From Acidobacteriota bacterium (GTDB lineage Bacteria; Acidobacteriota; Thermoanaerobaculia; UBA5066): a stretch of DNA of 64,000 nt. The stretch is taken from positions 62,001-126,000 of the forward strand of contig JADJVE010000005.1 of assembly GCA_016716715.1 (NCBI GenBank), given 5' to 3'. The translations under genes and the position numbers were made by a program. Positions 24,869-33,099 of this stretch are shown here, in pieces. The notes under the pieces were generated by a model, which did no database searches, was not told the origin of the DNA, and was given only the letters and a program-made list of their open reading frames with translations. Position 1 is the stretch's first letter. Each line of letters begins with the position of its first letter.

Positions 24869-25732
24869 ATGGCTGGCCGTCCGCCGCTCTCCCTCTCGCT
24901 TCTCGGGCTCTATCCGAAGAAGGCTGGCTCCGCCGCGGTGGGCGCGCTCGCCCGTCTCACGCTGCCGAGGGCTCTGCGGCGGCCGCTCCTCGGGCGCTTC
25001 GCGGCGGCGTACGGAGCCAACCTCGACGAGGCCGACCGCCCGCTCGAGGAATACGCGAGCTTCCTCGACTTCTTCACCCGGAGGCTGAAGCCCGGCCTGC
25101 GCCCGCAGGCCGCGGCCGTTCCGGGCGGAATCAACTCGCCCGTGGACGGGGCGCTCATCGCGTCCGGCCGCGTGACGGAGGGGACGCTCCTGCAGGCCAA
25201 GGGCCTGCCGTACCGCCTGGACGAGCTTCTCGACGGCGACCCGCTCGCCGCGGAGCTGGCTGGCGCGCATTACCTCACGCTCTACCTCGCGCCGAAGGAC
25301 TACCACCGCATCCACGTCCCGCTCGCGGGCGCGTGCGTCTCCGTCGGGCGCGTCGAGGGCGAGCTGTGGCCCGTCAACGACGCGTCGACGAACTTCACGC
25401 CGCGCCTCTACGTGCGGAACCGCCGCGCGTACTGGATCGCCGGCGGCTCGGGGCCGGACGAAGGTCTCGTCGTGGCCGCGGTCCTCGTCGCGGCGACGCA
25501 CGTCGGCGGCGTCGTGATCGACCCGCGCTGGCTCTCGGAAAGTGCCCTCCCGCGGCGCGGGAGGCTGGACGTTCCAGCCCTGCCGTGCGCGCCCGGCGAC
25601 GACCTCGGGACGTTCGAGCTGGGCTCGACCGTCGTTCTCCTCGTGGGCGGCCCGAAGGCGGACGCGTGGAAGGCGACGCGCGGCTTCGGCCCCGTGAAGG
25701 TGGGGGAGCGTCTCGGGGGCTTCGCGGCGTGA
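24869..25732 (+). CDS. psd: Phosphatidylserine decarboxylase proenzyme
   Basis: 287 residues. The self-cleavage site LGST (251-254) is present near the C-terminus, S253 becoming the pyruvoyl group. Other family landmarks are FFTRRLKPGLRP, SPVDGALIASGRV, YLAPKDYHRIHVPLAG and VNDASTNFTPRLYVRNRRA. The enzyme makes phosphatidylethanolamine in the inner membrane. It overlaps the ABC transporter gene by four bases although the functions are unrelated. Confidence 0.93.
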   Translation: MAGRPPLSLSLLGLYPKKAGSAAVGALARLTLPRALRRPLLGRFAAAYGANLDEADRPLEEYASFLDFFTRRLKPGLRPQAAAVPGGINSPVDGALIASGRVTEGTLLQAKGLPYRLDELLDGDPLAAELAGAHYLTLYLAPKDYHRIHVPLAGACVSVGRVEGELWPVNDASTNFTPRLYVRNRRAYWIAGGSGPDEGLVVAAVLVAATHVGGVVIDPRWLSESALPRRGRLDVPALPCAPGDDLGTFELGSTVVLLVGGPKADAWKATRGFGPVKVGERLGGFAA

Positions 25733-27228
25733 CGCGCGGGGCGCTCGCTTACGCGACCGGCGCCGCGATTCTTCTCCTCGCCGGCGCCTCGCGCGCCGCG
25801 GAAACGGGCCCGCCCGCTCTGCGCTGGGGCGGCGACGCGGAAGGCGGCGCGCCCTTCGTCGAGGCCGATCCCGCCGATCCCTCGAAGCTGCGCGGCTTCG
25901 ACGTCGAGATCGCGAACCTCGTCGCGCGGAAGCTCGGCCGGACGCCCGCGTTCGTCCAGGTCGCGTTCCAGTCGCTCGATCAGTCGGCCGCGCGAGGCGA
26001 CTTCGACCTCGGCCTCTCGGGCATCGAGGACACCCCGTCGCGCCGCGCGGCGCTCGCGGTGACGGTCCCGTACTACGAGTTCCGGGAGGTCCTGACCGTG
26101 CGCGTGGCCGACTCCGGGCAGTTCCACCGCCTCGCGGACCTCCGCGGGCGGCGCGTCGGGACGCTCGCGGGCACGATCGCGTGGGACGCGCTCGCCGCCG
26201 CGGCGAAGACGGACGGGGTCGTCCCCGTCTCGTACGACGACGACGTCCACCCGTACGAGGACCTCGCGAAGGGCAGGCTCGACGCCGTCCTCCTCGACCA
26301 CGTCCTCGCGGCACGCTCCGTGCGCCGCGTCGCGGGCCTCGCCACTCAGCCCGAGACGATCGCGACGGGAAGGTACGTCGCGATTCTCGGGAAGGAGAAC
26401 GCGGCCCTCCGCGACCGCATCGACGCGATCCTGCTGGACGCGATGCGCGACGGAACGCTGAAGCGGATCTTCGAGGAGTGGAAGGTCTGGGACGAGGACC
26501 AGGCGGCGTTCGAAGAGAAGATAGAGACGGAGATTTCGCCCCCTCCCTCTTCACCTTCTAAGAAAATCTTCTCTTCCTCTTCTCTTTCTCTCGTCGTCTC
26601 CTATCTCCCTTCTCTCCTGAAAGCCTCGCTCGTCACGATCACGCTTTCGTGTCTCGCCATGGCGCTCGCGGTCGTGCTCGGCGTCTGCATCGCCAGCGGG
26701 CGCGTGTACGGGAACGCGGCGGTGCGCGCCGTGCTGACCGTTTACGTCGAGGTCACGCGCGGGACGCCCGTCCTGCTGCAGCTCTTCGTCCTCTACTACG
26801 GCCTCTCGTCCGTCGTGCGGCTGCCGGCGTTCGTCGCGGCGCTCCTCGGCCTCGGCCTGAACTACGCCGCCTACGAGAGCGAGATCTACCGCGGCGCGCT
26901 CGAGGCGGTGCCGAAAGGCCAGCTCGAGGCCGCGCGGACGCTCGGCCTGACGGAGGGGCAGGTGCTGAGGCTCGTCCGCGGGCCGCAGGCGTTCCGCCTC
27001 GCGCTCGCGCCCATGACGAACGACTTCGTGGCGCTCCTGAAGGACTCGTCGCTCGTCTCCGTCGTCACGGTCGTCGAGCTCACGAAGCAGACGGCGATCT
27101 TCGCGACGAACATCGCGAGCTGGGCGGTGCCCGGAGCGCTGTGCGCGGCGCTGTATCTGGCGATGTCGCTTCCGCTCGCGCGTCTCGCGCGGCGCCTCGA
27201 GGGGCGCTGGAGGGCGGCGTCCACGTGA
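25729..27228 (+). CDS. Amino-acid ABC transporter: substrate-binding protein fused to permease
   Basis: 499 residues from a GTG. After a signal sequence, residues ~25-265 are a family-3 solute-binding domain (FVEADPADPSKLRGFDVEIANLVARKLGR, LSGIEDTPSRRAALAVTVPYYEF). A Ser/Pro linker (~270-285) follows, then a five-helix HisM/GlnP permease domain with GTPVLLQLFVLYYG and the coupling EAARTLGLTEGQVLRLVRGPQAFRLALAPM. The SBP-permease fusion is known in glutamine and other polar amino-acid importers and makes a tethered receptor. The GlnQ-type ATPase follows with a four-base overlap. The linker DNA contains one of the best copies of the low-GC repeat. Confidence 0.92.
   Translation: MTRGALAYATGAAILLLAGASRAAETGPPALRWGGDAEGGAPFVEADPADPSKLRGFDVEIANLVARKLGRTPAFVQVAFQSLDQSAARGDFDLGLSGIEDTPSRRAALAVTVPYYEFREVLTVRVADSGQFHRLADLRGRRVGTLAGTIAWDALAAAAKTDGVVPVSYDDDVHPYEDLAKGRLDAVLLDHVLAARSVRRVAGLATQPETIATGRYVAILGKENAALRDRIDAILLDAMRDGTLKRIFEEWKVWDEDQAAFEEKIETEISPPPSSPSKKIFSSSSLSLVVSYLPSLLKASLVTITLSCLAMALAVVLGVCIASGRVYGNAAVRAVLTVYVEVTRGTPVLLQLFVLYYGLSSVVRLPAFVAALLGLGLNYAAYESEIYRGALEAVPKGQLEAARTLGLTEGQVLRLVRGPQAFRLALAPMTNDFVALLKDSSLVSVVTVVELTKQTAIFATNIASWAVPGALCAALYLAMSLPLARLARRLEGRWRAAST
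26543..26580 (-). repeat. Dispersed low-GC repeat, copy 7
   Basis: Minus-strand core GATTTTCTTAGAAGGTGAAG, followed by an AG/G-rich tail. It sits in the linker between the binding and permease domains (SSPSKKIFSSSS). It is nearly identical to copy 2 over more than 25 bases. Confidence 0.6.
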
Positions 27229-28043
27229 GGGCGTTTCTGGAAATCGACGGACTGTGCCTCGCCCGGGGCGCGACGAGCGTGCTGAAGGGCGTGACGCTTT
27301 CGGTTGCGAGGGGCGAGCTCGTCGCCCTGATGGGGCTTTCCGGCGGCGGCAAGACGACCGTGCTGCGCGCGGTGGTCGGCCTCGAGGGGTTCGACGCCGG
27401 GACGATCGACGTGGACCGCGTCGCGCTCTCCCCGGGACCGCCGCCGTCCGGCGGGACGCTCCAGGCCCTGCGCGCGCGCGTCGGGATGGTGTTTCAGTAC
27501 CACGGCCTCTTCGAGCACCTCTCCGTGCTCGAAAACGTGACGCTCGCGCCGCTCCACGTCGCGAGAGTCTCGCGCGAGGCCGCCGAGGCCCGGGCGCTCG
27601 CGCTCCTCGCAAGCCTCGGCGTGGACCGCCTTGCGAAGGCCCTGCCGCGCGAGCTCTCGGGCGGCGAAGCCCAGCGCGTCGCGATCGCCCGCACGCTCGC
27701 CATGGAGCCGCCGCTCCTCCTCATGGACGAGCCGACGGCGTCGCTCGACCCGGCTCGCCGCAACGAGCTCGGGCGCTCGCTGCAGCGCCTCGTGAAGGAG
27801 GACGGCCGGACGCTCGTCGTCGCGACGCACGACGACGACTTCGTACGCGACTTCGCGACCCGTGTCGTGATCCTCGCGGACGGGGTCGTCGTCGAGGAAG
27901 GCCCGCCCGCGAAGGTCCTCACGGACCCGCAGCATCCCGCGACGCGCTTCCTGCTGCAGGCGAAGGACCGCGGCCCGGCGCCCGGCGGTCCTCCGCGCGC
28001 GCGCGCGCCGCGAGTCCCGCGGGGAAGGGCGCCGGCGCCCTGA
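27225..28043 (+). CDS. Amino-acid ABC transporter ATP-binding protein (GlnQ type)
   Basis: 272 residues, GTG overlapping the permease stop. Walker A reads GLSGGGKTT; the Q-loop is VFQYHGLFEHLSVLENV; the signature is LSGGEAQRVAIARTLAMEP; Walker B is LLLMDEPTASLDP; the H-loop is VATHDDDF. All catalytic motifs are intact. It supplies energy for the fused binding protein-permease. The C-terminal ~20 residues are a basic, proline-rich tail. Confidence 0.93.
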   Translation: MRAFLEIDGLCLARGATSVLKGVTLSVARGELVALMGLSGGGKTTVLRAVVGLEGFDAGTIDVDRVALSPGPPPSGGTLQALRARVGMVFQYHGLFEHLSVLENVTLAPLHVARVSREAAEARALALLASLGVDRLAKALPRELSGGEAQRVAIARTLAMEPPLLLMDEPTASLDPARRNELGRSLQRLVKEDGRTLVVATHDDDFVRDFATRVVILADGVVVEEGPPAKVLTDPQHPATRFLLQAKDRGPAPGGPPRARAPRVPRGRAPAP

Positions 28044-28046
28044 ACG

Positions 28047-28607
28047 CTAGAAGAGGATTCCCGCGGTCGCCGCGACGAACTTGAACTTGCCGGCCGAGTT
28101 GTCGAGCGTGACCTCGTGGTAGCGGCCCTCGCCGAAGATCGAGAGCTTGCCCACGACGAACGCGACGCCGGCGCCGGCGTTCCACCCGAAGTCGGTCTGT
28201 GAGATCGACGACGAGACGCCCCCGCTCTCGGCCTTGAACTTCATGTTGTAGAAGCCGCCTCCGCCGAGGGCGTACACCTTGACGAGGACGATCCGGATGC
28301 CGACGACGAGGTTCGCGTTTCCGTCGAAGACCTCCGCGGAGCGCGTGAAGGCGCCGGAGGTCTTGGCGGAGAAGTTGCGGTAGTCGCCGTCGACGCGGAT
28401 TCCGAGGGGCAGCGCCGGGAGCTCGTAGTTCAGCACGATGCCGCCGTTGTAGCCGGTGTCGTACGCGTCGGACCAGTCGCTCGTCGGGAACGAGGCGCCT
28501 CCCGTGAGGCCGAACTGGAACCCGCCGGTGCCCTGGGCGGCGGCGGGAGCGGCGGAAAACAGGATGACGGCGAGGATGCAGACGCCGAAAGGAATGAGTC
28601 TCTTCAC
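28047..28607 (-). CDS. Outer-membrane beta-barrel protein
   Basis: 186 residues. The start is GTG 28605-28607, preceded by AAGGAGA; the overlapping ATG is out of frame. A clear signal peptide (KRLIPFGVCILAVILFSAAPAAAQ) leads into alternating hydrophobic strands with GGFQFGLTGGASFPTSDW, GYNGGIVLNYEL and VVGKLSIFGEGRYHEV, and the protein ends in ILF, the aromatic C-terminus used for barrel assembly. It resembles small OmpW/OmpX-like eight-stranded barrels. A TAGGAT at 28637-28642 on this strand is a possible -10. The gene converges on the ABC ATPase. Confidence 0.82.
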   Translation of the reverse strand: MKRLIPFGVCILAVILFSAAPAAAQGTGGFQFGLTGGASFPTSDWSDAYDTGYNGGIVLNYELPALPLGIRVDGDYRNFSAKTSGAFTRSAEVFDGNANLVVGIRIVLVKVYALGGGGFYNMKFKAESGGVSSSISQTDFGWNAGAGVAFVVGKLSIFGEGRYHEVTLDNSAGKFKFVAATAGILF

Positions 28608-28636
28608 ATTTTCTCCTTGAGTGAATTCCCGTCCTG

Positions 28637-28642
28637 ATCCTA
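28637..28642 (-). promoter_or_regulatory. Possible -10 box of the outer-membrane barrel gene
   Basis: TAGGAT on the minus strand, 29 bases before the GTG. The leader contains AAGGAGA. This transcript would have a normal leader, unlike many others here. Confidence 0.35.
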
Positions 28643-28691
28643 ACCCCGGGCCGGCCCTAAGTCCCCGAGTGTTAACCTTTTCACGGAAATC

Positions 28692-29687
28692 ATGGCGTCA
28701 TCCGGGCGGCTCAAGCAGACTCTCGTCAGGGACGCGATCCGCGAGAACGTGGACGTGATCGAGGGGCGTCTTCCAAAGGGTCTCAGGCGCTCGGACCGGA
28801 TCCGCCGCGCGATCTTCCGCGCGTCGGTCTTCGTCATCGTCCCGCTCGCGCTCTTCCTCTCGATCAACGCGCTCACGACGGGGAAGGGCGAGCGCACGGA
28901 CGTCGTCTTCGTCTCGACGCCGGCGGCCGTGCCCGCGCCCGCCGCCGCCGTCCTGCACGCCCCGAAGGGCCTCGAGCCGTCGCTGTTCCGACTCTCCGTG
29001 CGCTCCGTGGTTCTCGACCCGGGGCACGGCGGGACCGACCCTGGCGCGACGGGCGCCGGCGGCGTGCGCGAGAAGGACGTCACGCTCGACGTCGCGACCC
29101 GCGTCAGGGCGCTTCTCGAGGAAGGCCACCTCGCCGTTTCGATGACGCGTGACGGCGACACGACGCTGTCCCTCAAGGACCGCGTCCTTCTCGCGAACGC
29201 GAAGAGGCCCGACGTCTTCGTCTCGATCCACGTGAACTCCCTCCCGGCGGTTCGCGACAAGCGCGTGGTCGAGACGTACGTCCTCGGGACGACGACCGAC
29301 GCGCGCGTGCAGGCGCTCGCGGGCGACGAGAACCGCGAGTCGGGCTACACGCTCGCGGACTACCGGCGTCTCCTCGAGGGCGTCCTCCAGGACGCGCGCT
29401 CCGGCGAGTCGAAGCGGCTCGCCGCGTCCGTGCAGGGCGGCCTCGTGACGGGCCTGAAGCGGGCCGTCCCGCGCCTCGAGGACCACGGCGTGAAGGAAGC
29501 GCCGTTCGTGGTCCTGATCGCGACGGAGATGCCCGGCATTCTCGCGGAGGTCTCCACGGTCTCCAACGACGACGAAGCGCGGCGCCTCAAAGACTCCGCG
29601 TACCGCCAGACGATCGCGCGCGCGCTTGCGGACGGAATCCTCGCGTACGCGGAATCCCGCAATCATCCTCCCTCGAAACGGAGTTGA
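28692..29687 (+). CDS. N-acetylmuramoyl-L-alanine amidase (Amidase_3)
   Basis: 331 residues. Residues ~41-60 form one membrane helix, so the enzyme is probably anchored facing the periplasm. The zinc site is VVLDPGHGGTDPGA (H112), REKDVTLDV (E127) and SIHVNS (H180); the catalytic Glu lies in ILAEVSTVSN. The domain cuts the amide between MurNAc and L-Ala during cell separation. There is no AMIN domain. The MamK-like gene begins one base after the stop, and a SPOR-domain gene follows, so the three may act together in envelope remodelling. Confidence 0.92.
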   Translation: MASSGRLKQTLVRDAIRENVDVIEGRLPKGLRRSDRIRRAIFRASVFVIVPLALFLSINALTTGKGERTDVVFVSTPAAVPAPAAAVLHAPKGLEPSLFRLSVRSVVLDPGHGGTDPGATGAGGVREKDVTLDVATRVRALLEEGHLAVSMTRDGDTTLSLKDRVLLANAKRPDVFVSIHVNSLPAVRDKRVVETYVLGTTTDARVQALAGDENRESGYTLADYRRLLEGVLQDARSGESKRLAASVQGGLVTGLKRAVPRLEDHGVKEAPFVVLIATEMPGILAEVSTVSNDDEARRLKDSAYRQTIARALADGILAYAESRNHPPSKRS

Positions 29688-29688
29688 C

Positions 29689-30708
29689 ATGACCTCGAAG
29701 AAAGACGTCCTCCACGTCGGCATCGACCTCGGGACCTCGCGCAGCGCGATCGCGGCGTCGAACGGCACGAAGCACGTGGTGGAGAGCTACGTGGGCTGGC
29801 CGCTCGACATGGTCGCGCGGAAGATCGTGAAGAAGACGATCCTGTTCGGCGCCGAGGCGCTGGAGGCGCGGTCGATGCTCGACCTGCACCGGCCGCTCGA
29901 GCGCGGCCTCATCAAGCAGGGCTCCGCGAAGGACGAGGAGGCGGTGCACGAGCTCTTGAAGCACCTGATCGCGCTCGCCGGCCGCCAGGAGGGACAGCGC
30001 GTGGAGGCCGTGGTCGGGGTGCCCGCCGAGGCGCTGCGCGTCTCCCGCCAGCACCTGCGCGGCGCCGTGAAGGGCATCGCGGACGCGCTCCTGATCGTGT
30101 CCGAGCCGTTCGCGGTCGCCTACGGGATGGACGCGCTCCTGCACACGATGGTGATCGACATCGGCGCGGGCACGACCGACTTCTGCGTCATGAACGGCCG
30201 TTATCCGACCGAGGAAGACCAGAGAACGCTCACGCACGCGGGCGACTCCATCGACGACCAGCTCATGAAGCTCGTGAAGACGAAGGCGCCGGAAGGCCGC
30301 TTCTCCATCCACATGATCCGGGAGTGGAAGGAGAAGTTCAGCTTCGTGGGCGACCCGAAGCAGCCCGTCGTCGCCCGGTTCCCCGTGAAGGGCAAGCCCG
30401 CCGACGTCGACATCACCGCCGAGATGAAGAAGGCCTGCGAGAGCATCGTCGGGCCCATCGCCGAGACGATGCTCGACCTCCTCTCGAAGGTGGAGCCCGA
30501 GTACCAGGAAAAGGTCCAGCGGAACATCGTCCTCGCGGGCGGCGGCTCGCAGATTCCGGGCCTCGCGGCCGCGCTCGAGAAGGTGCTCCTCGACGTGGGC
30601 GGCGGGCGCGTCAAGGCCGTGGAGGACCCGGTTTTCGCGGGCGCGAACGGCGGCCTCGCGATCGCGATCGACGCCCCCGAAGGAGAGTGGGAGCCTCTCG
30701 GCGCATGA
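29689..30708 (+). CDS. MamK-like actin family protein
   Basis: 339 residues with the actin/Hsp70 ATPase signature: GIDLGTSRSAIAASNG (phosphate 1), VIDIGAGTTDFCVM (phosphate 2) and AGGGSQIPGLAAALEKVL (adenosine motif). VVGVPAEALRVSRQHLRGAVKGI and SEPFAVAYGMDALL are closer to the MamK branch than to MreB, which would show its own typical VCVPSG motif. MamK-like actins form cytoplasmic filaments. The context here (amidase before, SPOR after) points to cell-envelope work and not to magnetosomes; no other mam gene is in the window. Confidence 0.82.
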   Translation: MTSKKDVLHVGIDLGTSRSAIAASNGTKHVVESYVGWPLDMVARKIVKKTILFGAEALEARSMLDLHRPLERGLIKQGSAKDEEAVHELLKHLIALAGRQEGQRVEAVVGVPAEALRVSRQHLRGAVKGIADALLIVSEPFAVAYGMDALLHTMVIDIGAGTTDFCVMNGRYPTEEDQRTLTHAGDSIDDQLMKLVKTKAPEGRFSIHMIREWKEKFSFVGDPKQPVVARFPVKGKPADVDITAEMKKACESIVGPIAETMLDLLSKVEPEYQEKVQRNIVLAGGGSQIPGLAAALEKVLLDVGGGRVKAVEDPVFAGANGGLAIAIDAPEGEWEPLGA

Positions 30709-32213
30709 GCGGCGACGGCGGGTTCGGCCGCGACTCCGGGACGACGAAACGGCGCATGCTGCCCGCCGTGACCGACGTCGTCCGCGAACTGGCCCGCAGC
30801 GTCTCCGCGGACCCGGCCGTCCTGTTCAAGGCGGCCCGCTCGGTCGTCGCGGACGAGCTCGCGAAGGTGAAGCAGGGCTTCGAATCGGCGCCGCTCGACG
30901 TCCTCGTGCGGCGTGCGCGCCGCCAGCTCGAGCAGGAAGGCGTCGTGGCTCCGGCCGCCGAGGAGCCGGAAGAGCCGAAGTCGGTCTCGATTCCGGCGCC
31001 GCCGCTGAGGCCGAAGAGGCCCGCCGGCGCCGCGGGCGACGGCCCGTTCCAGAGCGCTGGAGCGGCCGACCTCGAGTGGGAAAAGGACTTCAACATCCAG
31101 TCCGACGACGCGCCGTTCCGCTCCGCGATCCTCCCGCTGCCGCCGCGCTCGCGCGCGCCGGTGGGGATCGCGCCGCCGGAGAAGACCGCCGTCCCTGCGT
31201 CTCCGTCTGCGCCTGCTCCCCCTTCGTTTTCGCGCCTGCCCGCGCCCGACCGCGTGGTTGCGCCGGAGGGGCTTGCCGTCGAGCGCAGCAGCGCCGAAGC
31301 GCGTCCGAAGCCCGTCGTGGACGACCTTCCGCTCTTCTCGTCGCCGACGCTCGAGCTGTCCTCGCCTCTCGCACCGGCGCCGCCTCCGCCTCGCGTCGAG
31401 GAGCCCGACTTCACGCGGCCCGACCCCTGGGCCCCGGCGCAGGACGAACCTGCGTTCGAGCCGTCGAACGAGCGCTTCGAGGCCCCCGCGCCGCGTTTCG
31501 AGACTCCGGCGCCGCCGATCGAGATCCCGGCGCCGCGGATGGAGCCGCCCGTGAGATCGATGTCGGAGATGCCGCGGCTCACGGACCTCGTCGGGGACGC
31601 GACCGAACCCGTCGAGCCCATGATGGAGGAGTTCGCGTTCAAGGCAGCCGAATCCGCCGCGCCGCCGAAGAAGAGCGGCCGGACGGGCTGGATCGTCGCG
31701 ATCGCCGTCGTCCTTGCCGTCGCGGCCGGCCTCATATGGGCCGTCCGGACGTTCCTGTCCGGGGACGTCGTGAAAAGAGTGGAGGCGCCCGCCCCCGCGC
31801 CGAAGAAGGTCGAGGCTCCCGCCCCGGCTCCCGCGCCGGTTGCGGCTCCCGCGCCCGTTGCCGTGTCCGTGCCTGCGCCTGCGCCGAAGGCGGCGCCCGC
31901 GGCCGCTCCCGCGGCGAAGGGAAAGGCGGCGCCGCTCGTCACGCCCGACTGGGCCGGCAAGAGCGTCGTCTACGTCGTCCACTTCTCGTCGCACAAGGAC
32001 CGTCCGTCGGCCGAGAAGGAGGCGAAGCGCCTTGCGAGCGAGCTCGGGAAGCCGGGCCGCGCCGTCGAGGTCGACCTCGGGAACAAGGGCGTCTGGTTCC
32101 GCGTCGTGATCGGCGAGTTCGCGAACGTCGACGAGGCGCGCGCGTACCGCGCCGACCTCGAGGCGAAGAAGACGCCGAATCTCGGCTTCGTTTACGAGAT
32201 GCGCGGGCGCTGA
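30705..32213 (+). CDS. SPOR-domain membrane protein with long Pro/Ala-rich regions
   Basis: 502 residues, ATGA overlap with the actin gene. A ~90-residue helical cytoplasmic segment (LPAVTDVVRELARSVSADPAVLFKAARSVVADEL) is followed by a long Pro/Ala/Glu-rich region. One membrane helix (WIVAIAVVLAVAAGLIWAV, ~325-345) leads to a P/A-rich periplasmic linker and a C-terminal SPOR domain (~425-500: VVYVVHFSSHKDRPSAEKEAKRLASEL, VWFRVVIGEFANVDEARAY). SPOR domains bind denuded glycan left by amidases at division sites. This fits the amidase two genes upstream, with the cytoplasmic part as a possible link to the actin filament. Confidence 0.85.
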   Translation: MSGDGGFGRDSGTTKRRMLPAVTDVVRELARSVSADPAVLFKAARSVVADELAKVKQGFESAPLDVLVRRARRQLEQEGVVAPAAEEPEEPKSVSIPAPPLRPKRPAGAAGDGPFQSAGAADLEWEKDFNIQSDDAPFRSAILPLPPRSRAPVGIAPPEKTAVPASPSAPAPPSFSRLPAPDRVVAPEGLAVERSSAEARPKPVVDDLPLFSSPTLELSSPLAPAPPPPRVEEPDFTRPDPWAPAQDEPAFEPSNERFEAPAPRFETPAPPIEIPAPRMEPPVRSMSEMPRLTDLVGDATEPVEPMMEEFAFKAAESAAPPKKSGRTGWIVAIAVVLAVAAGLIWAVRTFLSGDVVKRVEAPAPAPKKVEAPAPAPAPVAAPAPVAVSVPAPAPKAAPAAAPAAKGKAAPLVTPDWAGKSVVYVVHFSSHKDRPSAEKEAKRLASELGKPGRAVEVDLGNKGVWFRVVIGEFANVDEARAYRADLEAKKTPNLGFVYEMRGR

Positions 32214-32217
32214 CGGC

Positions 32218-33099
32218 TCAGAACGACGGCAGGAACGTCTTGACGATCTCGGGAACGGTGACCAGCGGAGCGCCCGCCCGCGCCGTCACCTTGATCGTGT
32301 CGAGCCGGTCGTTGAGCGAGGGGCTCTTCACGTCGTAGAGGACCCCGGTCGAGAGAACGTCCGTCTCGCGCGTGAACTTGAATGCCTCGAACCGCGACGT
32401 GACGTCGTGTCCGGCCGGAAGCGGCCGCGCCTTGGCCTTGAGCGATTTGAACTGGTCGTCGCCGCGCCACGTGACGCAGGGCGACATGACGTTGAGGAAC
32501 GCGAAGCCGCGATGCCGCAGCGCCTTGACGATGAGCTCCACGGTGCCCTTGAGGTCGCCGGAGAACGCCCGGCCGACCCACGTGGCGCCGAACGAAATCG
32601 CGAGCTCGCACGGGTCCACGGCGGGCTCGGGGTTTCCGTAGTGGGTCGTCTTCGTCTTGTCGCCGGTGGGGGTCGTCGGCGCGACCTGGCCCTTCGTGAG
32701 GCCGTAGATCTCGTTGTCCATGAGGATGTAGGTCACGTCGAGGTTGCGGCGGGCCGAGTGCATGAAGTGGTTCCCGCCGATGGCGAGGCCGTCGCCGTCG
32801 CCGCCGACCGCGATGACCTTCACGTCGGGCCGCGACACCGCGACGCCGGTCGCGAGCGGGAGCGCGCGGCCGTGGACGGTGTTGAAGCCGTACGTCTCGA
32901 CGTAGCCGGGGAGGCGCGAGGAGCAGCCGATGCCGGACACGACGGCCGTGAGCTCCGGCGTGAGCTGGAGCTCGGCCATCGCGCGGTAGAGCGCGGTGAG
33001 GACGCCGAAGTCGCCGCAGCCGGGGCACCAGACGGGCTTGAGGTCGGTCTTGTAGTCGCCGGGGACGAAGACGGGTAGGGCGGGCGGTGCGGCGCTCAT
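32218..33099 (-). CDS. korB: 2-oxoacid:ferredoxin oxidoreductase, beta subunit
   Basis: 293 residues. Start ATG 33099 overlaps the alpha-subunit stop. WCPGCGDFGVLTALYRAM and SGIGCSSRLPGYV are the beta-subunit motifs, and the TPP/Mg motif is GGDGDGLAIGGNHFMHSARRN. DNEIYGLTKGQVAPTTPTG is diagnostic for the two-subunit KorAB type, which oxidises 2-oxoglutarate (or a related 2-oxoacid) to the acyl-CoA with ferredoxin as acceptor. It converges on the SPOR gene with a four-base gap. Confidence 0.93.
   Translation of the reverse strand: MSAAPPALPVFVPGDYKTDLKPVWCPGCGDFGVLTALYRAMAELQLTPELTAVVSGIGCSSRLPGYVETYGFNTVHGRALPLATGVAVSRPDVKVIAVGGDGDGLAIGGNHFMHSARRNLDVTYILMDNEIYGLTKGQVAPTTPTGDKTKTTHYGNPEPAVDPCELAISFGATWVGRAFSGDLKGTVELIVKALRHRGFAFLNVMSPCVTWRGDDQFKSLKAKARPLPAGHDVTSRFEAFKFTRETDVLSTGVLYDVKSPSLNDRLDTIKVTARAGAPLVTVPEIVKTFLPSF

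Noticed and set aside
29689..30708. Magnetosome island suggested by the MamK-like protein
   Set aside because: No other mam gene is present; neighbours are an amidase and a SPOR protein.
31780..31920. Tandem Pro/Ala coding repeats as a DNA repeat element
   Set aside because: They are low-complexity periplasmic linkers in a SPOR protein; similar stretches occur in other secreted proteins at 41270 and 41860.
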